13,497 nucleotides of DNA, from NCBI GenBank assembly GCA_910585485.1, contig CAJUEZ010000049.1:1-13497 (forward strand), written 5' to 3'. Below, one piece after another: positions 6,979 to 12,398 of the stretch. How positions within the stretch are numbered: position 1 is the first letter of the stretch; each line of letters starts with the position of its first letter. Below the pieces are notes generated by a model. It was not told where the DNA came from, did no database searches, and was given only the letters and a program-made list of their open reading frames with translations. Both the position numbers and the translations under genes were made by a program. Origin of the DNA: an uncultured Clostridia bacterium (GTDB taxonomy: Bacteria > Bacillota > Clostridia > UBA1381).

Positions 6979-9048
6979 TCAGCTATCAGCATTGGCTTTG
7001 GAAATAATTTTGTCCGATATATTCGGCGGAGTCTGCTCATACCGCGCAAACTCAAAGGTAAACACACCTCTGCCCTGACTCATAGAACGCAAATCAGTCG
7101 CATACTTGAACATTTCAGACATAGGAACTTCAGCCTCCACCATATTCAAGCCTTCTTTATCGCTCTCACCCATTCCCATTATCTGTCCGCGGCGCTTATT
7201 TATATCCCCTATTATGTCACCCATAATATTTTCGGGAATATATACTTTAAGATAGCCTATAGGCTCTAACAGCACAGGTTTCGCCTGCTTAAGCCCTTCC
7301 TTATACGCTATTGAAGCAGCAGTTTTAAATGCCATTTCCGAGGAATCCACAGGGTGATATGAGCCGTCAAGCAGCGTAGCCTTCAGATTCACCACCGGAT
7401 AACCTGCCAAAACACCTTTTTGGCATGAATCTCTAAGTCCCTTTTCAACAGCAGGGAAATAATTTTTAGGCACAGCGCCTCCAAACACTTTCTCTTCAAA
7501 CACCATATCCTCTGATATGCCCGGCTCAAACTCAATCTTTACATGACCATACTGACCATGACCGCCTGATTGTTTCTTATGCTTGCCTTCGACAGTCGCC
7601 TTGCCCTTAATTGTTTCTCTGTAAGGCACAATCGGATCTTCAAGCAAAACATTAACTCCGTATTTATTTTTCAGTTTACTTATTATAACGCCGATATGCT
7701 GTTCACCCTGTCCGTTTATCAGAGTTTGCTTTGTCTCGGTATTATTGCTGACGGAGAATGTCGGATCCTCCTCAATCAGCTTTGTAAGTCCGCTTATTAT
7801 CTTTTCCTCATCGCCCTTTGCCTGCGGTTTAACCGCCATTGAAATAACAGGCGCGGGAAATTCTATTCCTGTAAGAATTATATTTTTACCCTTTTCACAC
7901 AGCGTATCGCCTGTTTTTGTAGATTCCAGCTTAGCCGTACAGCCTATATCCCCCGCTTTTACAGACTTCGCTTCAAGCTGCTTTTTGCCGCACAAATTAA
8001 ATACCTTACCAATTTTTTCATTCGCGTCCTTATTCGGGTTATACAGCACGCTGTCGCCTTTCACCTCACCCGAATAAACGCGGAACAGCGACATTTTGCC
8101 CACATACGGGTCTGCGATTGTTTTAAACACCACCGCGGCTGTCGTTTCCGACTCCGCCTGTACAAGTTCCACACTTTCTCCGGTATCGGCTTTTCTTGCC
8201 ACTTCCTCAATTTCCGACGGCGCGGGAAGATATTTTCCAATACCGTCCATCAGCGAGCGAACACCTATATTATCCTGCCCGCTTCCGCAGTAAACAGGAT
8301 AGATGCTGCCTTCCTTGACACCCTTGCGTATAGCCTGCTTTATCTCGTCAAATGTGAACTCCTCGCCGTTAAAATATTTGACCATAAGCGCCTCGTCAGT
8401 TTCAGCGACAGCCTCCATAATCATATCACGCAGAGGCTCAATAACGTCAGCCATTCCCTCCGGAACCGGAATTTCAACTCTGTAAATACCATCATACCGG
8501 CGCGCGGTCATATCAACTATATCAACAAAGCCCTTGAACTCTCCATCCTCCTGAATCGGATACACAAACGGAGTTACTGATTTTCCGAAAACCGCTTTCA
8601 TTTCCTCAAGAGTTTTTGTATAGTCGGCTCTATCATCATCTATTTTATTTACAAAAAACATTATCGGAACACCTTTTTGCTTGGCGTATTTAAAAACATT
8701 TTCCGTACCTACGCTCACTCCGCTCCTGCCGCTCAAAACCACAAGCGCCGAGTCAGCCGCTCTTAATCCTTCCTTAACTCCGCCTACGAAATCAAAAAAT
8801 CCCGGAGTGTCTATCACATTGTATTTCATATCTTTCCACTCAACAGGCGCTATTGCCGTTGAAATACTGAACTGTCTTTTCGTTTCCTCGCTGTCAAAAT
8901 CAGTAACAGTGTTTCCGTCCACAACCTTTCCCATACGATCTACCATTCCGGCATTGAAAAGCATCGCTTCCGTCAAAGTCGTCTTGCCGCATTTTCCATG
9001 ACCCATTACCGCAATATTACGTATTGTGTCCATTGTATATGACTTCAT
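6979..9048 (-). CDS. EF-G-like translational GTPase (EF-G-2 type paralogue)
   Basis: The five-domain elongation-factor-G architecture is present over 689 aa: GTPase domain, beta-barrel domain II (around LFRVYSGEVKGDSVLYN), domain III, domain IV (QSGGHGQYGHVKIEFEPG) and domain V (EPIGYLKVYIPE). The GTP motifs are G1 GHGKCGKT at 16-23, G3 DTPG at 80-83 and G4 NKID at 134-137. G1 lacks the canonical EF-G form AHIDAGKT, and the usual RGITI switch-I motif is replaced by KRQFSISTA. These are features of the EF-G-2 side branch rather than the main FusA, so I give no symbol. Members can bind the ribosome, but their physiological role is poorly defined. AAGGAGG lies 9 nt before the ATG. The gene is monocistronic: it lies outside any ribosomal-protein cluster, with a terminator upstream. 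The 70-odd bases after the stop hold only a weak AT-rich hairpin. Confidence 0.88.
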   Translation of the reverse strand: MKSYTMDTIRNIAVMGHGKCGKTTLTEAMLFNAGMVDRMGKVVDGNTVTDFDSEETKRQFSISTAIAPVEWKDMKYNVIDTPGFFDFVGGVKEGLRAADSALVVLSGRSGVSVGTENVFKYAKQKGVPIMFFVNKIDDDRADYTKTLEEMKAVFGKSVTPFVYPIQEDGEFKGFVDIVDMTARRYDGIYRVEIPVPEGMADVIEPLRDMIMEAVAETDEALMVKYFNGEEFTFDEIKQAIRKGVKEGSIYPVYCGSGQDNIGVRSLMDGIGKYLPAPSEIEEVARKADTGESVELVQAESETTAAVVFKTIADPYVGKMSLFRVYSGEVKGDSVLYNPNKDANEKIGKVFNLCGKKQLEAKSVKAGDIGCTAKLESTKTGDTLCEKGKNIILTGIEFPAPVISMAVKPQAKGDEEKIISGLTKLIEEDPTFSVSNNTETKQTLINGQGEQHIGVIISKLKNKYGVNVLLEDPIVPYRETIKGKATVEGKHKKQSGGHGQYGHVKIEFEPGISEDMVFEEKVFGGAVPKNYFPAVEKGLRDSCQKGVLAGYPVVNLKATLLDGSYHPVDSSEMAFKTAASIAYKEGLKQAKPVLLEPIGYLKVYIPENIMGDIIGDINKRRGQIMGMGESDKEGLNMVEAEVPMSEMFKYATDLRSMSQGRGVFTFEFARYEQTPPNISDKIISKANADS

Positions 9049-9127
9049 CTGCTAATTCCTCCTTATTTTATCCGTTATGTTTCAATCTGCATACTTTATA
9101 TATACCACTCTTTTATATTTTCATAAC

Positions 9128-9170
9128 AAAAAAAGCATCGTCATATTGCAGAAATAAAACGATGTTTTTT
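9128..9170 (-). terminator. Terminator after the cation exchanger gene
   Basis: The minus-strand arms CATCGT (9164-9159) and ACGATG (9141-9136), extended by an A-run on one side and a seven-T run on the other, enclose a 17-nt loop about 55 bp past the exchanger stop. The flanking A and T runs make it potentially usable in both directions. Confidence 0.7.
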
Positions 9171-9218
9171 GTGCATATTTACAGTATTAGGTTTGATTTG
9201 TTATCACTCCACTATGCG

Positions 9219-10166
9219 TTATCTTACAAGCAGATATGCCGTATAAGCCGCGTAAATCAGTATCATGGCTATTCCTGCTCCACGATTTATCTTTTTTCTG
9301 AAAAACGCGAAAAAGAATGTCAGCGTTATCACAGCTATAAGCGCGCATGTGTCGATGACGACGTTTATGTCAGTCGTCAGCTTTCCTATTGTCGCTGAGA
9401 TTCCGAGAATAAAAAGTATATTAAATATATTTGAACCAATAACATTTCCTACCGCTATATCGTTGCGCTGTTTACGGGCGGCAACAACAGACGTTACCAA
9501 TTCGGGCAGAGAAGTGCCTATCGCCACAACTGTCAGCGCGATTACTTTTTCCTCCATTCCCGCCATTTGCGCAAGAGCCTTCGCACCCTTGACCGTCAGC
9601 TGTCCGCCCACGATAACTCCTGCCGCGCCCGCTAAGATGAACAACATACATTTCCATACAGGCACAATTCTTGCCGGAGCGGCGGCAAAAGAACGGTTTT
9701 TGCCGGCAAAGATTACAGATACTGTCATAAACACCGCAAAAATTACTAAAAGAGCAATTCCTTCAATTCTTGTAAGCGCAATTTCACCGTTAATCGGGAA
9801 GAGCAAAAACAATAACATAACCGCGGTTATCCCAATGCAGAACGGAAAATCCCTCTTCAATATATTGTTTCTGACAGCTATAGGCACAAACAACGCGCTC
9901 GCTCCAAGCACTACAAGAGTGTTAAAAATATTTGATCCTATCACATTTCCTATAGCAATTTCATTACTGTTTTGCAGTGACGCGGTAATGCTCACCGCCG
10001 CTTCCGGAAGACTTGTTCCAAACGCTACTACCGTAAGTCCCACAATATATGCCGGAATTTTCATCTTATCAGACAAATCACACGCTCCGTCCACAAAAAA
10101 ATCCGCGCCCTTAACCAACAGTACAAATCCGCCCGCAAGCAGTAAAATCATAAGTAACACATTCAT
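9219..10166 (-). CDS. CaCA-family cation exchanger (YrbG-like), riboswitch controlled
   Basis: This is an integral membrane cation/H+ or cation/Na+ antiporter of the CaCA superfamily. The two inverted alpha repeats are clear: GLTVVAFGTSLPEAAVS (43-59) with GNVIGSNIFN (73-82), and in the second half ALTVVAIGTSLPELVTS with a second GNVIGSNIFN. The Glu in each GTSLPE is the ion-binding carboxylate. About ten hydrophobic segments are spread over 315 aa, the normal length. I chose the ATG at 10166 (MNVLLMILLL). The upstream 46 codons of open frame run through the riboswitch expression platform and are not coding. The AAGGAG site is 14 nt away, longer than usual. The Mn2+-sensing yybP-ykoY element in its leader suggests that it exports manganese, or calcium and manganese together. 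That substrate is inferred from context, not read from the protein. Confidence 0.9.
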   Translation of the reverse strand: MNVLLMILLLAGGFVLLVKGADFFVDGACDLSDKMKIPAYIVGLTVVAFGTSLPEAAVSITASLQNSNEIAIGNVIGSNIFNTLVVLGASALFVPIAVRNNILKRDFPFCIGITAVMLLFLLFPINGEIALTRIEGIALLVIFAVFMTVSVIFAGKNRSFAAAPARIVPVWKCMLFILAGAAGVIVGGQLTVKGAKALAQMAGMEEKVIALTVVAIGTSLPELVTSVVAARKQRNDIAVGNVIGSNIFNILFILGISATIGKLTTDINVVIDTCALIAVITLTFFFAFFRKKINRGAGIAMILIYAAYTAYLLVR

Positions 10167-10210
10167 TTTATAACTACTAACTCCTTTTCTTTTCAGGGAC
10201 TTATTCTTAA

Positions 10211-10256
10211 TAAAAAAGACTTTTATTACACCAAAAATAAGTGTAATAAAAGTCTT
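10211..10256 (-). terminator. Regulated terminator of the riboswitch expression platform
   Basis: A 16-bp perfect stem (minus-strand arms AAGACTTTTATTACAC at 10256-10241 and GTGTAATAAAAGTCTT at 10231-10216) with a 9-nt loop ends in a run of U residues. It lies between the aptamer and the exchanger start. The 5' arm begins with the AAGACTTTTAT that is also needed to close aptamer helix P1, so the two structures are mutually exclusive. Confidence 0.85.
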
Positions 10257-10334
10257 GTTGCTTACTGAAGGACCGGGATTTCTCCGTACTGACGATCCAT
10301 TCAACGCGTTTCGCGTGAACTACTCCCTTTTATA
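10247..10334 (-). ncRNA. yybP-ykoY (Mn2+) riboswitch aptamer
   Basis: The minus-strand leader matches the yybP-ykoY pattern in order. P1 is TATAAAAG pairing with CTTTTAT, followed by the conserved GGGAGTAG (10327-10320). Then comes a hairpin TTCACGCG-AAA-CGCG-T-TGAA. Next is the conserved ATCGTCAGTACGG internal loop (its CGTCA is a hallmark), closed by a small CGGA/TCCCG hairpin. A short CTT/AAG hairpin follows, and finally the 3' AACAAGACTTTTA. This class binds Mn2+ and activates transcription of metal-efflux genes. Ligand-stabilised P1 would use up the 5' arm of the downstream terminator, giving an ON switch for the exchanger. The class assignment is by remembered consensus; the geometry is read directly. 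Confidence 0.85.
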
Positions 10335-10343
10335 ACTAAAATG

Positions 10344-10372
10344 ATTATACGACAATTACCATTCCATGTCAA
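10344..10372 (-). promoter_or_regulatory. Consensus promoter for the riboswitch-exchanger transcript
   Basis: A perfect TTGACA (10372-10367) and a perfect TATAAT (10349-10344) are separated by 17 bp on the minus strand. Transcription would start near 10337, just before helix P1 of the riboswitch. Confidence 0.9.
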
Positions 10373-10418
10373 TATTTTTTTAATAAATTATTTATAATTG
10401 TAATTTATTAACAATTAA

Positions 10419-10592
10419 GGCTCTAAGCTTCCAGGAAAATGTCGGGATAAATTAAAGCAACGTCTTACAGCAGAAGGAAGGCAGTTGGTGACAAATTGTC
10501 ACCAACTGAAAATGAAATCTCCCAAAGACGGTAAAAGATATAGTACAGACACAGCAAATACCGAACAACTTCTGCGGATTAAGGACAAATAA
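10419..10592 (+). pseudogene. Remnant of a phage BRO/antirepressor-like gene
   Basis: Read in one frame to the TAA at 10590-10592, this stretch encodes KLKQRLTAEGRQLVTNCHQL, then KMKSPKDGKRYSTDTANTEQ, then LLRIKDK. That resembles the segment after the BRO-N-like domain of a phage/conjugative-element protein family, in which an RLxxEGxQLVTNCxQLKxxxxDGK...TDxADTEQLLRL pattern continues for about another hundred residues. Here it stops right after LLRI. There is no start codon or ribosome site, and a stop codon lies in frame at 10416. So this is a short internal scrap of a longer gene, cut at both ends. The family resemblance is from memory and should be treated as tentative. It sits between the exchanger promoter and the tRNA scar, and is probably left from an earlier insertion. 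Confidence 0.55.
10482..10508. repeat. 27-bp perfect palindrome inside the gene remnant
   Basis: Two 13-bp arms, CAGTTGGTGACAA and TTGTCACCAACTG, are separated by a single A. In the frame of the remnant it encodes QLVTNCHQL. No mismatch is present even though the surrounding gene is destroyed. Confidence 0.95.
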
Positions 10593-10599
10593 CTACATA

Positions 10600-10630
10600 A
10601 GTCATAGTCTATTTATGGTAGACTATGACT
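10600..10630 (+). repeat. 12-bp inverted repeat, possible decayed terminator
   Basis: The arms AGTCATAGTCTA (10600-10611) and TAGACTATGACT (10619-10630) with a 7-nt loop begin 8 bp past the stop of the gene remnant. The following GTTTCT is only weakly T-rich. It may be the terminator that once served the lost gene, but this is not certain. Confidence 0.6.
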
Positions 10631-10695
10631 GTTTCTAAGCTAACGATACGGACGCTTAAAAATATATAATAAGCTGTAGGTTTGTCAATGATGTG

Positions 10696-10724
10696 TTGCA
10701 TTTTGTAGAATTAAATGATATAAT
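10696..10724 (+). promoter_or_regulatory. Possible plus-strand promoter
   Basis: TTGCAT (10696-10701) is followed after 17 bp by a perfect TATAAT (10719-10724). It points toward a 115-nt stretch with no open frame that ends in a terminator hairpin. Confidence 0.5.
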
Positions 10725-10730
10725 GCCCTT

Positions 10731-10846
10731 GTTAGTTAAGCAAAATAACGGCGCTTTTGATAGTTTCGGCTGTCGAAAGCGTCTTTGCGTTACTTTTGTC
10801 AAAAGTAACAAAAATACCGCTCAAACGTAGTGTTTAAGCGGTTTTT
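10731..10846 (+). ncRNA. Candidate short structured transcript between remnant and tRNA scar
   Basis: If the promoter at 10696-10724 is active, the RNA would run about 115 nt and end at a hairpin followed by five T residues (10842-10846). It contains a 12-bp hairpin (10752-10763 with 10770-10781, two G-U pairs, loop TTTCGG). It also has a 9-bp hairpin (GTTACTTTT at 10789-10797, AAAAGTAAC at 10801-10809, loop GTC). No convincing open reading frame is present. The hairpins might equally be an intergenic repeat with no transcript of its own. Confidence 0.35.
10810..10842 (-). terminator. Terminator downstream of the tRNA-Thr site
   Basis: The minus-strand arms ACCGCTTAAAC (10842-10832) and GTTTGAGCGGT (10826-10816) form an 11-bp stem with one G-U pair and a 5-nt loop, followed by A then five T residues. 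It starts 8 bp beyond the CCA end of the tRNA fragment, so it was most likely the terminator of the original tRNA gene. The plus strand also has five Ts after the stem, though with one C-A mismatch in it. Confidence 0.75.
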
Positions 10847-10849
10847 CGT

Positions 10850-10895
10850 TGGAGCTGGTAATGGGACTCGAACCCGCGGCCTGCTCATTACGAAT
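10850..10895 (-). tRNA. 3' half of tRNA-Thr(CGT), attachment-site remnant
   Basis: The minus strand reads ATTCGTAATGAGCAGGCC, GCGGGTTCGAGTCCC, then ATTACCAGCTCCA. This is an anticodon loop with CGT, the 3' anticodon stem (TGAGC), a five-base variable loop, a T arm with TTCGAGT loop, the 3' acceptor strand and an encoded CCA. Everything 5' of the anticodon loop is missing: the next bases (CAATT...) do not provide GCTCA for the stem, nor a D arm. The T stem has a C-A mismatch (GCGGG against CCCAT), as expected for a copy no longer under selection. This is the displaced 3' end left when an element integrates into a tRNA, so it is not a functional tRNA. The intact gene should lie at the far end of the element, beyond the right edge of the window. 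Confidence 0.8.
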
Positions 10896-11008
10896 TGAAA
10901 CTTTTGTTTGTTCTGCTTTTTCATAATATGCTGTAAAGTCGCATAACTAAGCCGTTTTTGTGCGGCGTCTTTTCGTATCATTTTATAACTTTCAGCCGTT
11001 TTTTGTAA

Positions 11009-11030
11009 AAATAAACCCCAAATAAACCCC
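11009..11030. repeat. Tandem 11-bp direct repeat near the element end
   Basis: Two adjoining identical copies of AAATAAACCCC (11009-11019, 11020-11030) lie about 115 bp inside the tRNA break. Tyrosine integrases often bind short direct repeats (arm-type sites) at such distances. That role is inferred from position only. Confidence 0.6.
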
Positions 11031-11039
11031 AAGAAATCT

Positions 11040-11465
11040 TTATAAATACTCCTCAAAATATTGAAGCGTTGAATATCTGCATAATATTTGATTTTCTCTA
11101 AATTGTAATTTTGATTTAGCTTTTTTATATTGCTTAATATACTTCTTTAGCTTTTGCTCTGCCTCGTACTCCTTGCCTTTTAAGGCTTTAAACTCATTTG
11201 GACGTATGTACGGTGAACGTTCCTTATCTATATATTCATCCGGTTTTAAGAGTAATACAGCTTTAGAGAAGTCCAATCCGCAGCAGTTTTCTTTATCGCT
11301 CCATAACACGTATTCGTGCGTTATGTGAGAGCGTAAAGGAACAGCATATATTTTGTTATCAATTTCTATGCACGCTTGCATATATGGTCTATCCTGCTTT
11401 TTCTCTATTTCAGGACAATCCTTGTAATCGTCATAGAATTTCTTTGTCAAAAATATGTATTTCAT
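11040..11465 (-). CDS. Type III toxin-antitoxin endoribonuclease toxin, TenpN-like (ToxN/AbiQ superfamily)
   Basis: This resembles toxins of the TenpIN type III family, which are endoribonucleases held inactive by direct binding of a repetitive RNA. Landmarks in the 141-aa protein match what I recall of that family: KYIFLTKKFY at 2-11, RPYMQACIEIDNKIYAVPLR at 26-45, SHITHEY at 46-52, GLDFSKAV at 63-70, EYID at 77-80, IRPNEFKALKGKEY at 87-100 and the C-terminal YSTLQYF at 131-137. The ATG at 11465 is preceded by GAGGGTGG. An in-frame TTG five codons upstream overlaps that ribosome site and was rejected. The antitoxin repeat RNA and a terminator lie immediately upstream in the same transcript, the diagnostic arrangement. 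Such systems stabilise mobile elements and several abort phage infection. Catalytic residues cannot be assigned from one sequence. Confidence 0.88.
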   Translation of the reverse strand: MKYIFLTKKFYDDYKDCPEIEKKQDRPYMQACIEIDNKIYAVPLRSHITHEYVLWSDKENCCGLDFSKAVLLLKPDEYIDKERSPYIRPNEFKALKGKEYEAEQKLKKYIKQYKKAKSKLQFRENQILCRYSTLQYFEEYL

Positions 11466-11488
11466 TGTTTCCACCCTCAAATGAAATA

Positions 11489-11506
11489 AGCCCCTTTTCA
11501 GGGGCT
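11489..11506 (-). terminator. Attenuating terminator between antitoxin RNA and toxin
   Basis: The stem AGCCCC/GGGGCT with loop TGAAAA (minus strand) is followed by TATTTCATTT, 23 nt before the toxin ATG. The tail is only moderately U-rich, so read-through into the toxin is expected. This would give an excess of antitoxin RNA over toxin message, as in other type III loci. Confidence 0.8.
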
Positions 11507-11650
11507 CTTCTCAGTGAGCTTTCTTTATTTTCACTTTGTCGTGCTCTACGACAAAATCTTCTCAGTGAACTTTCTTTATTTACCGCTCACGTTCTATGAG
11601 CATATCCCATAAGCTACATAGAGCTTATATTACAATTTTATCTTTCTTTC
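11506..11650 (-). ncRNA. Type III antitoxin RNA, TenpI-like repeat array
   Basis: On the minus strand the box AAATAAAGAAAGTTCACTGA followed by GAAGA (11581-11557) recurs 51 nt later at 11530-11506 with a single difference (T to C), so 24 of 25 bases match. Each box is followed by a hairpin: after the first, TTTGTCGT/ACGACAAA (11555-11535); after the second, the terminator stem. Before the first box are two more hairpins, ATAAGCT/AGCTTAT (11628-11609) and GCTCA/TGAGC (11601-11585). Thus A-rich conserved boxes alternate with unlike hairpins. In known type III systems the toxin cuts its own antitoxin precursor in the A-rich repeat into units that refold around the toxin. Here the likely cut region is the AAATAAAGAAA part (inference). 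Confidence 0.85.
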
Positions 11651-11656
11651 ACTTAT

Positions 11657-11685
11657 ATTATACTACACTTTTTTATTTTTGTCAA
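11657..11685 (-). promoter_or_regulatory. Consensus promoter of the type III toxin-antitoxin locus
   Basis: A perfect TTGACA (11685-11680) and a perfect TATAAT (11662-11657) are 17 bp apart on the minus strand. The start near 11650 places the whole repeat array in the transcript. Confidence 0.9.
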
Positions 11686-11739
11686 CGACCTGATGAAAAA
11701 TACCGCTAAATAAGTACAAGATACGATAAAATATGCTAT

Positions 11740-11766
11740 GCGGCGGAAAGTGATTTATTCCGCCGC
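11740..11766 (-). terminator. Probable terminator after the 91-aa gene
   Basis: A 9-bp GC-rich perfect stem (GCGGCGGAA/TTCCGCCGC) with a 9-nt loop starts 4 bp after the stop. The minus-strand tail ATAGCATATTTTAT is only modestly T-rich. It separates this operon from the toxin-antitoxin promoter. Confidence 0.65.
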
Positions 11767-11770
11767 TATA

Positions 11771-12046
11771 TTATAATCCTAATTTAATAAGTTTTTCACG
11801 TCTTTGTTCTAAATCCTTAACATCAATACCCCATACTTCATAGGCAGCTTCCGTATTAACAGTATTTCTTTGTGATGTTAATACTCCGCGTTCTGCCTGA
11901 ACCTCGCGAACTGCCTTTTTATAATTTGACATTGTAGAGTTTGCAAGCTCGCCAAACAATTCTTTAATTTCTTTATTGCCGATTTCAGGATAAGTATAAT
12001 AAATACGAAGTGCTGTATCAATATCCTTAAATGGTTTTACTTTCAT
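11771..12046 (-). CDS. Unknown 91-aa protein, possible helix-turn-helix
   Basis: I do not recognise a named family. The protein is small, charged and apparently all-helical, with no signal peptide or membrane segment. Residues about 22-50 (EIGNKEIKELFGELANSTMS, then NYKKAVREV) could form a helix-turn-helix, and the C-terminal part ends in a charged helix (DLEQRREKLIKLGL). The start is the second of two close ATGs: AGGAGG lies 8 nt before 12046 but only 2 nt before the one at 12052. It follows the ribbon-helix-helix gene by 20 bp on the same strand, so they probably form a two-gene operon that may supply DNA-binding functions to the mobile element. That role is inference. Confidence 0.75.
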   Translation of the reverse strand: MKVKPFKDIDTALRIYYTYPEIGNKEIKELFGELANSTMSNYKKAVREVQAERGVLTSQRNTVNTEAAYEVWGIDVKDLEQRREKLIKLGL

Positions 12047-12066
12047 ATTCATATCCTCCTATATCA

Positions 12067-12270
12067 TTACAGCTCAATTTTATTCCCTGTATCAGCTTCA
12101 TATTTTGCTTTGACCGCCTTTTTTACATATCCGTTTATACTTTCATTATCTGCCTTTGCGGCGGCTTCTATAAGTTGTTTTGCGCCTCGTATAATGGTTA
12201 TATTTAATCTATCGTAGTTATTTTTAATATATTTATTGACTGCCGCCTGTTGTGCCTTTGAAACTGCCAT
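12067..12270 (-). CDS. Ribbon-helix-helix (Arc/CopG-like) DNA-binding protein
   Basis: This 67-aa protein matches the short Arc/CopG-type ribbon-helix-helix pattern common on clostridial mobile elements. After the opening MAVSKAQQAAVNKYIKNNYD there is the beta strand RLNITIIRG (21-29) that would pair in the dimer and contact DNA. Helix A (AKQLIEAAAKAD) and helix B (ESINGYVKKAVKAKYEAD) follow. I chose ATG 12270, preceded by AGAGGTGA; the open frame's TTG at 12288 has no ribosome site. Such proteins usually repress their own operon or a plasmid/element maintenance gene. The three 14-bp operator repeats some 400 bp upstream are candidate targets. A plus-strand RNA promoter overlaps the region just upstream of the start, so its message leader is antisense to that RNA. 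Confidence 0.85.
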   Translation of the reverse strand: MAVSKAQQAAVNKYIKNNYDRLNITIIRGAKQLIEAAAKADNESINGYVKKAVKAKYEADTGNKIEL

Positions 12271-12281
12271 AAAATCACCTC

Positions 12282-12310
12282 TTGACAAGTGTTGTTGGTT
12301 ATGTTATACT
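12282..12310 (+). promoter_or_regulatory. Consensus promoter of the plus-strand small RNA
   Basis: A perfect TTGACA (12282-12287) and TATACT (12305-12310) are 17 bp apart on the plus strand. The -35 lies just 12 bp upstream of the start codon of the divergent ribbon-helix-helix gene. Confidence 0.85.
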
Positions 12311-12316
12311 TTAGAT

Positions 12317-12398
12317 AGTAAAGGAACGGTTTTAGCTGTTCCGCTCTATTTAGCTAAATAAGCCGCACAGTTTGGTAGACAGGGCGGCTTATTTTTTT
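12317..12398 (+). ncRNA. Small RNA, candidate antisense antitoxin
   Basis: The predicted transcript is about 80 nt: consensus promoter, a 5' hairpin GGAACGG-TTTTAG-CTGTTCC (12323-12342), a 12-bp palindrome ATTTAGCTAAAT (12348-12359), then a strong terminator. No open frame with a ribosome site is present. It runs convergently into the 3' end of the 36-aa peptide gene (stop at 12389-12391), and is also antisense to the leader between that gene and the ribbon-helix-helix gene. This is the layout of type I antitoxin RNAs such as par RNA II and RatA. The function is inferred. Confidence 0.7.
12356..12398 (+). terminator. Strong terminator shared by small RNA and peptide gene
   Basis: An 11-bp perfect stem (AAATAAGCCGC 12356-12366, GCGGCTTATTT 12384-12394) with a 17-nt loop leads into a run of seven Ts (12392-12398), some paired, on the plus strand. 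On the minus strand the same stem ends in TTATTTAGC, a weaker signal. It would therefore stop the plus RNA fully and the minus message partly. The stop codon of the 36-aa gene lies within the stem. Confidence 0.9.

Noticed and set aside
9265..10173. 302-aa plus-strand open frame opposite the exchanger gene
   Set aside because: It is a mirror of the highly repetitive hydrophobic codons on the other strand; the minus-strand frame has unmistakable CaCA motifs.
10167..10304. Extension of the exchanger reading frame upstream by 46 codons
   Set aside because: This DNA is the riboswitch aptamer and terminator; the ATG at 10166 starts directly at the first membrane segment.
10799..11056. 85-aa minus-strand open frame across the tRNA fragment
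   Set aside because: It begins with TTG without a ribosome site and its second half is just the translated tRNA 3' end and terminator.
11506..11581. The repeat boxes as a CRISPR array
   Set aside because: There are only two copies, the spacing units are hairpins rather than unique spacers, no cas genes are present, and the adjacent toxin explains them as a type III antitoxin RNA.
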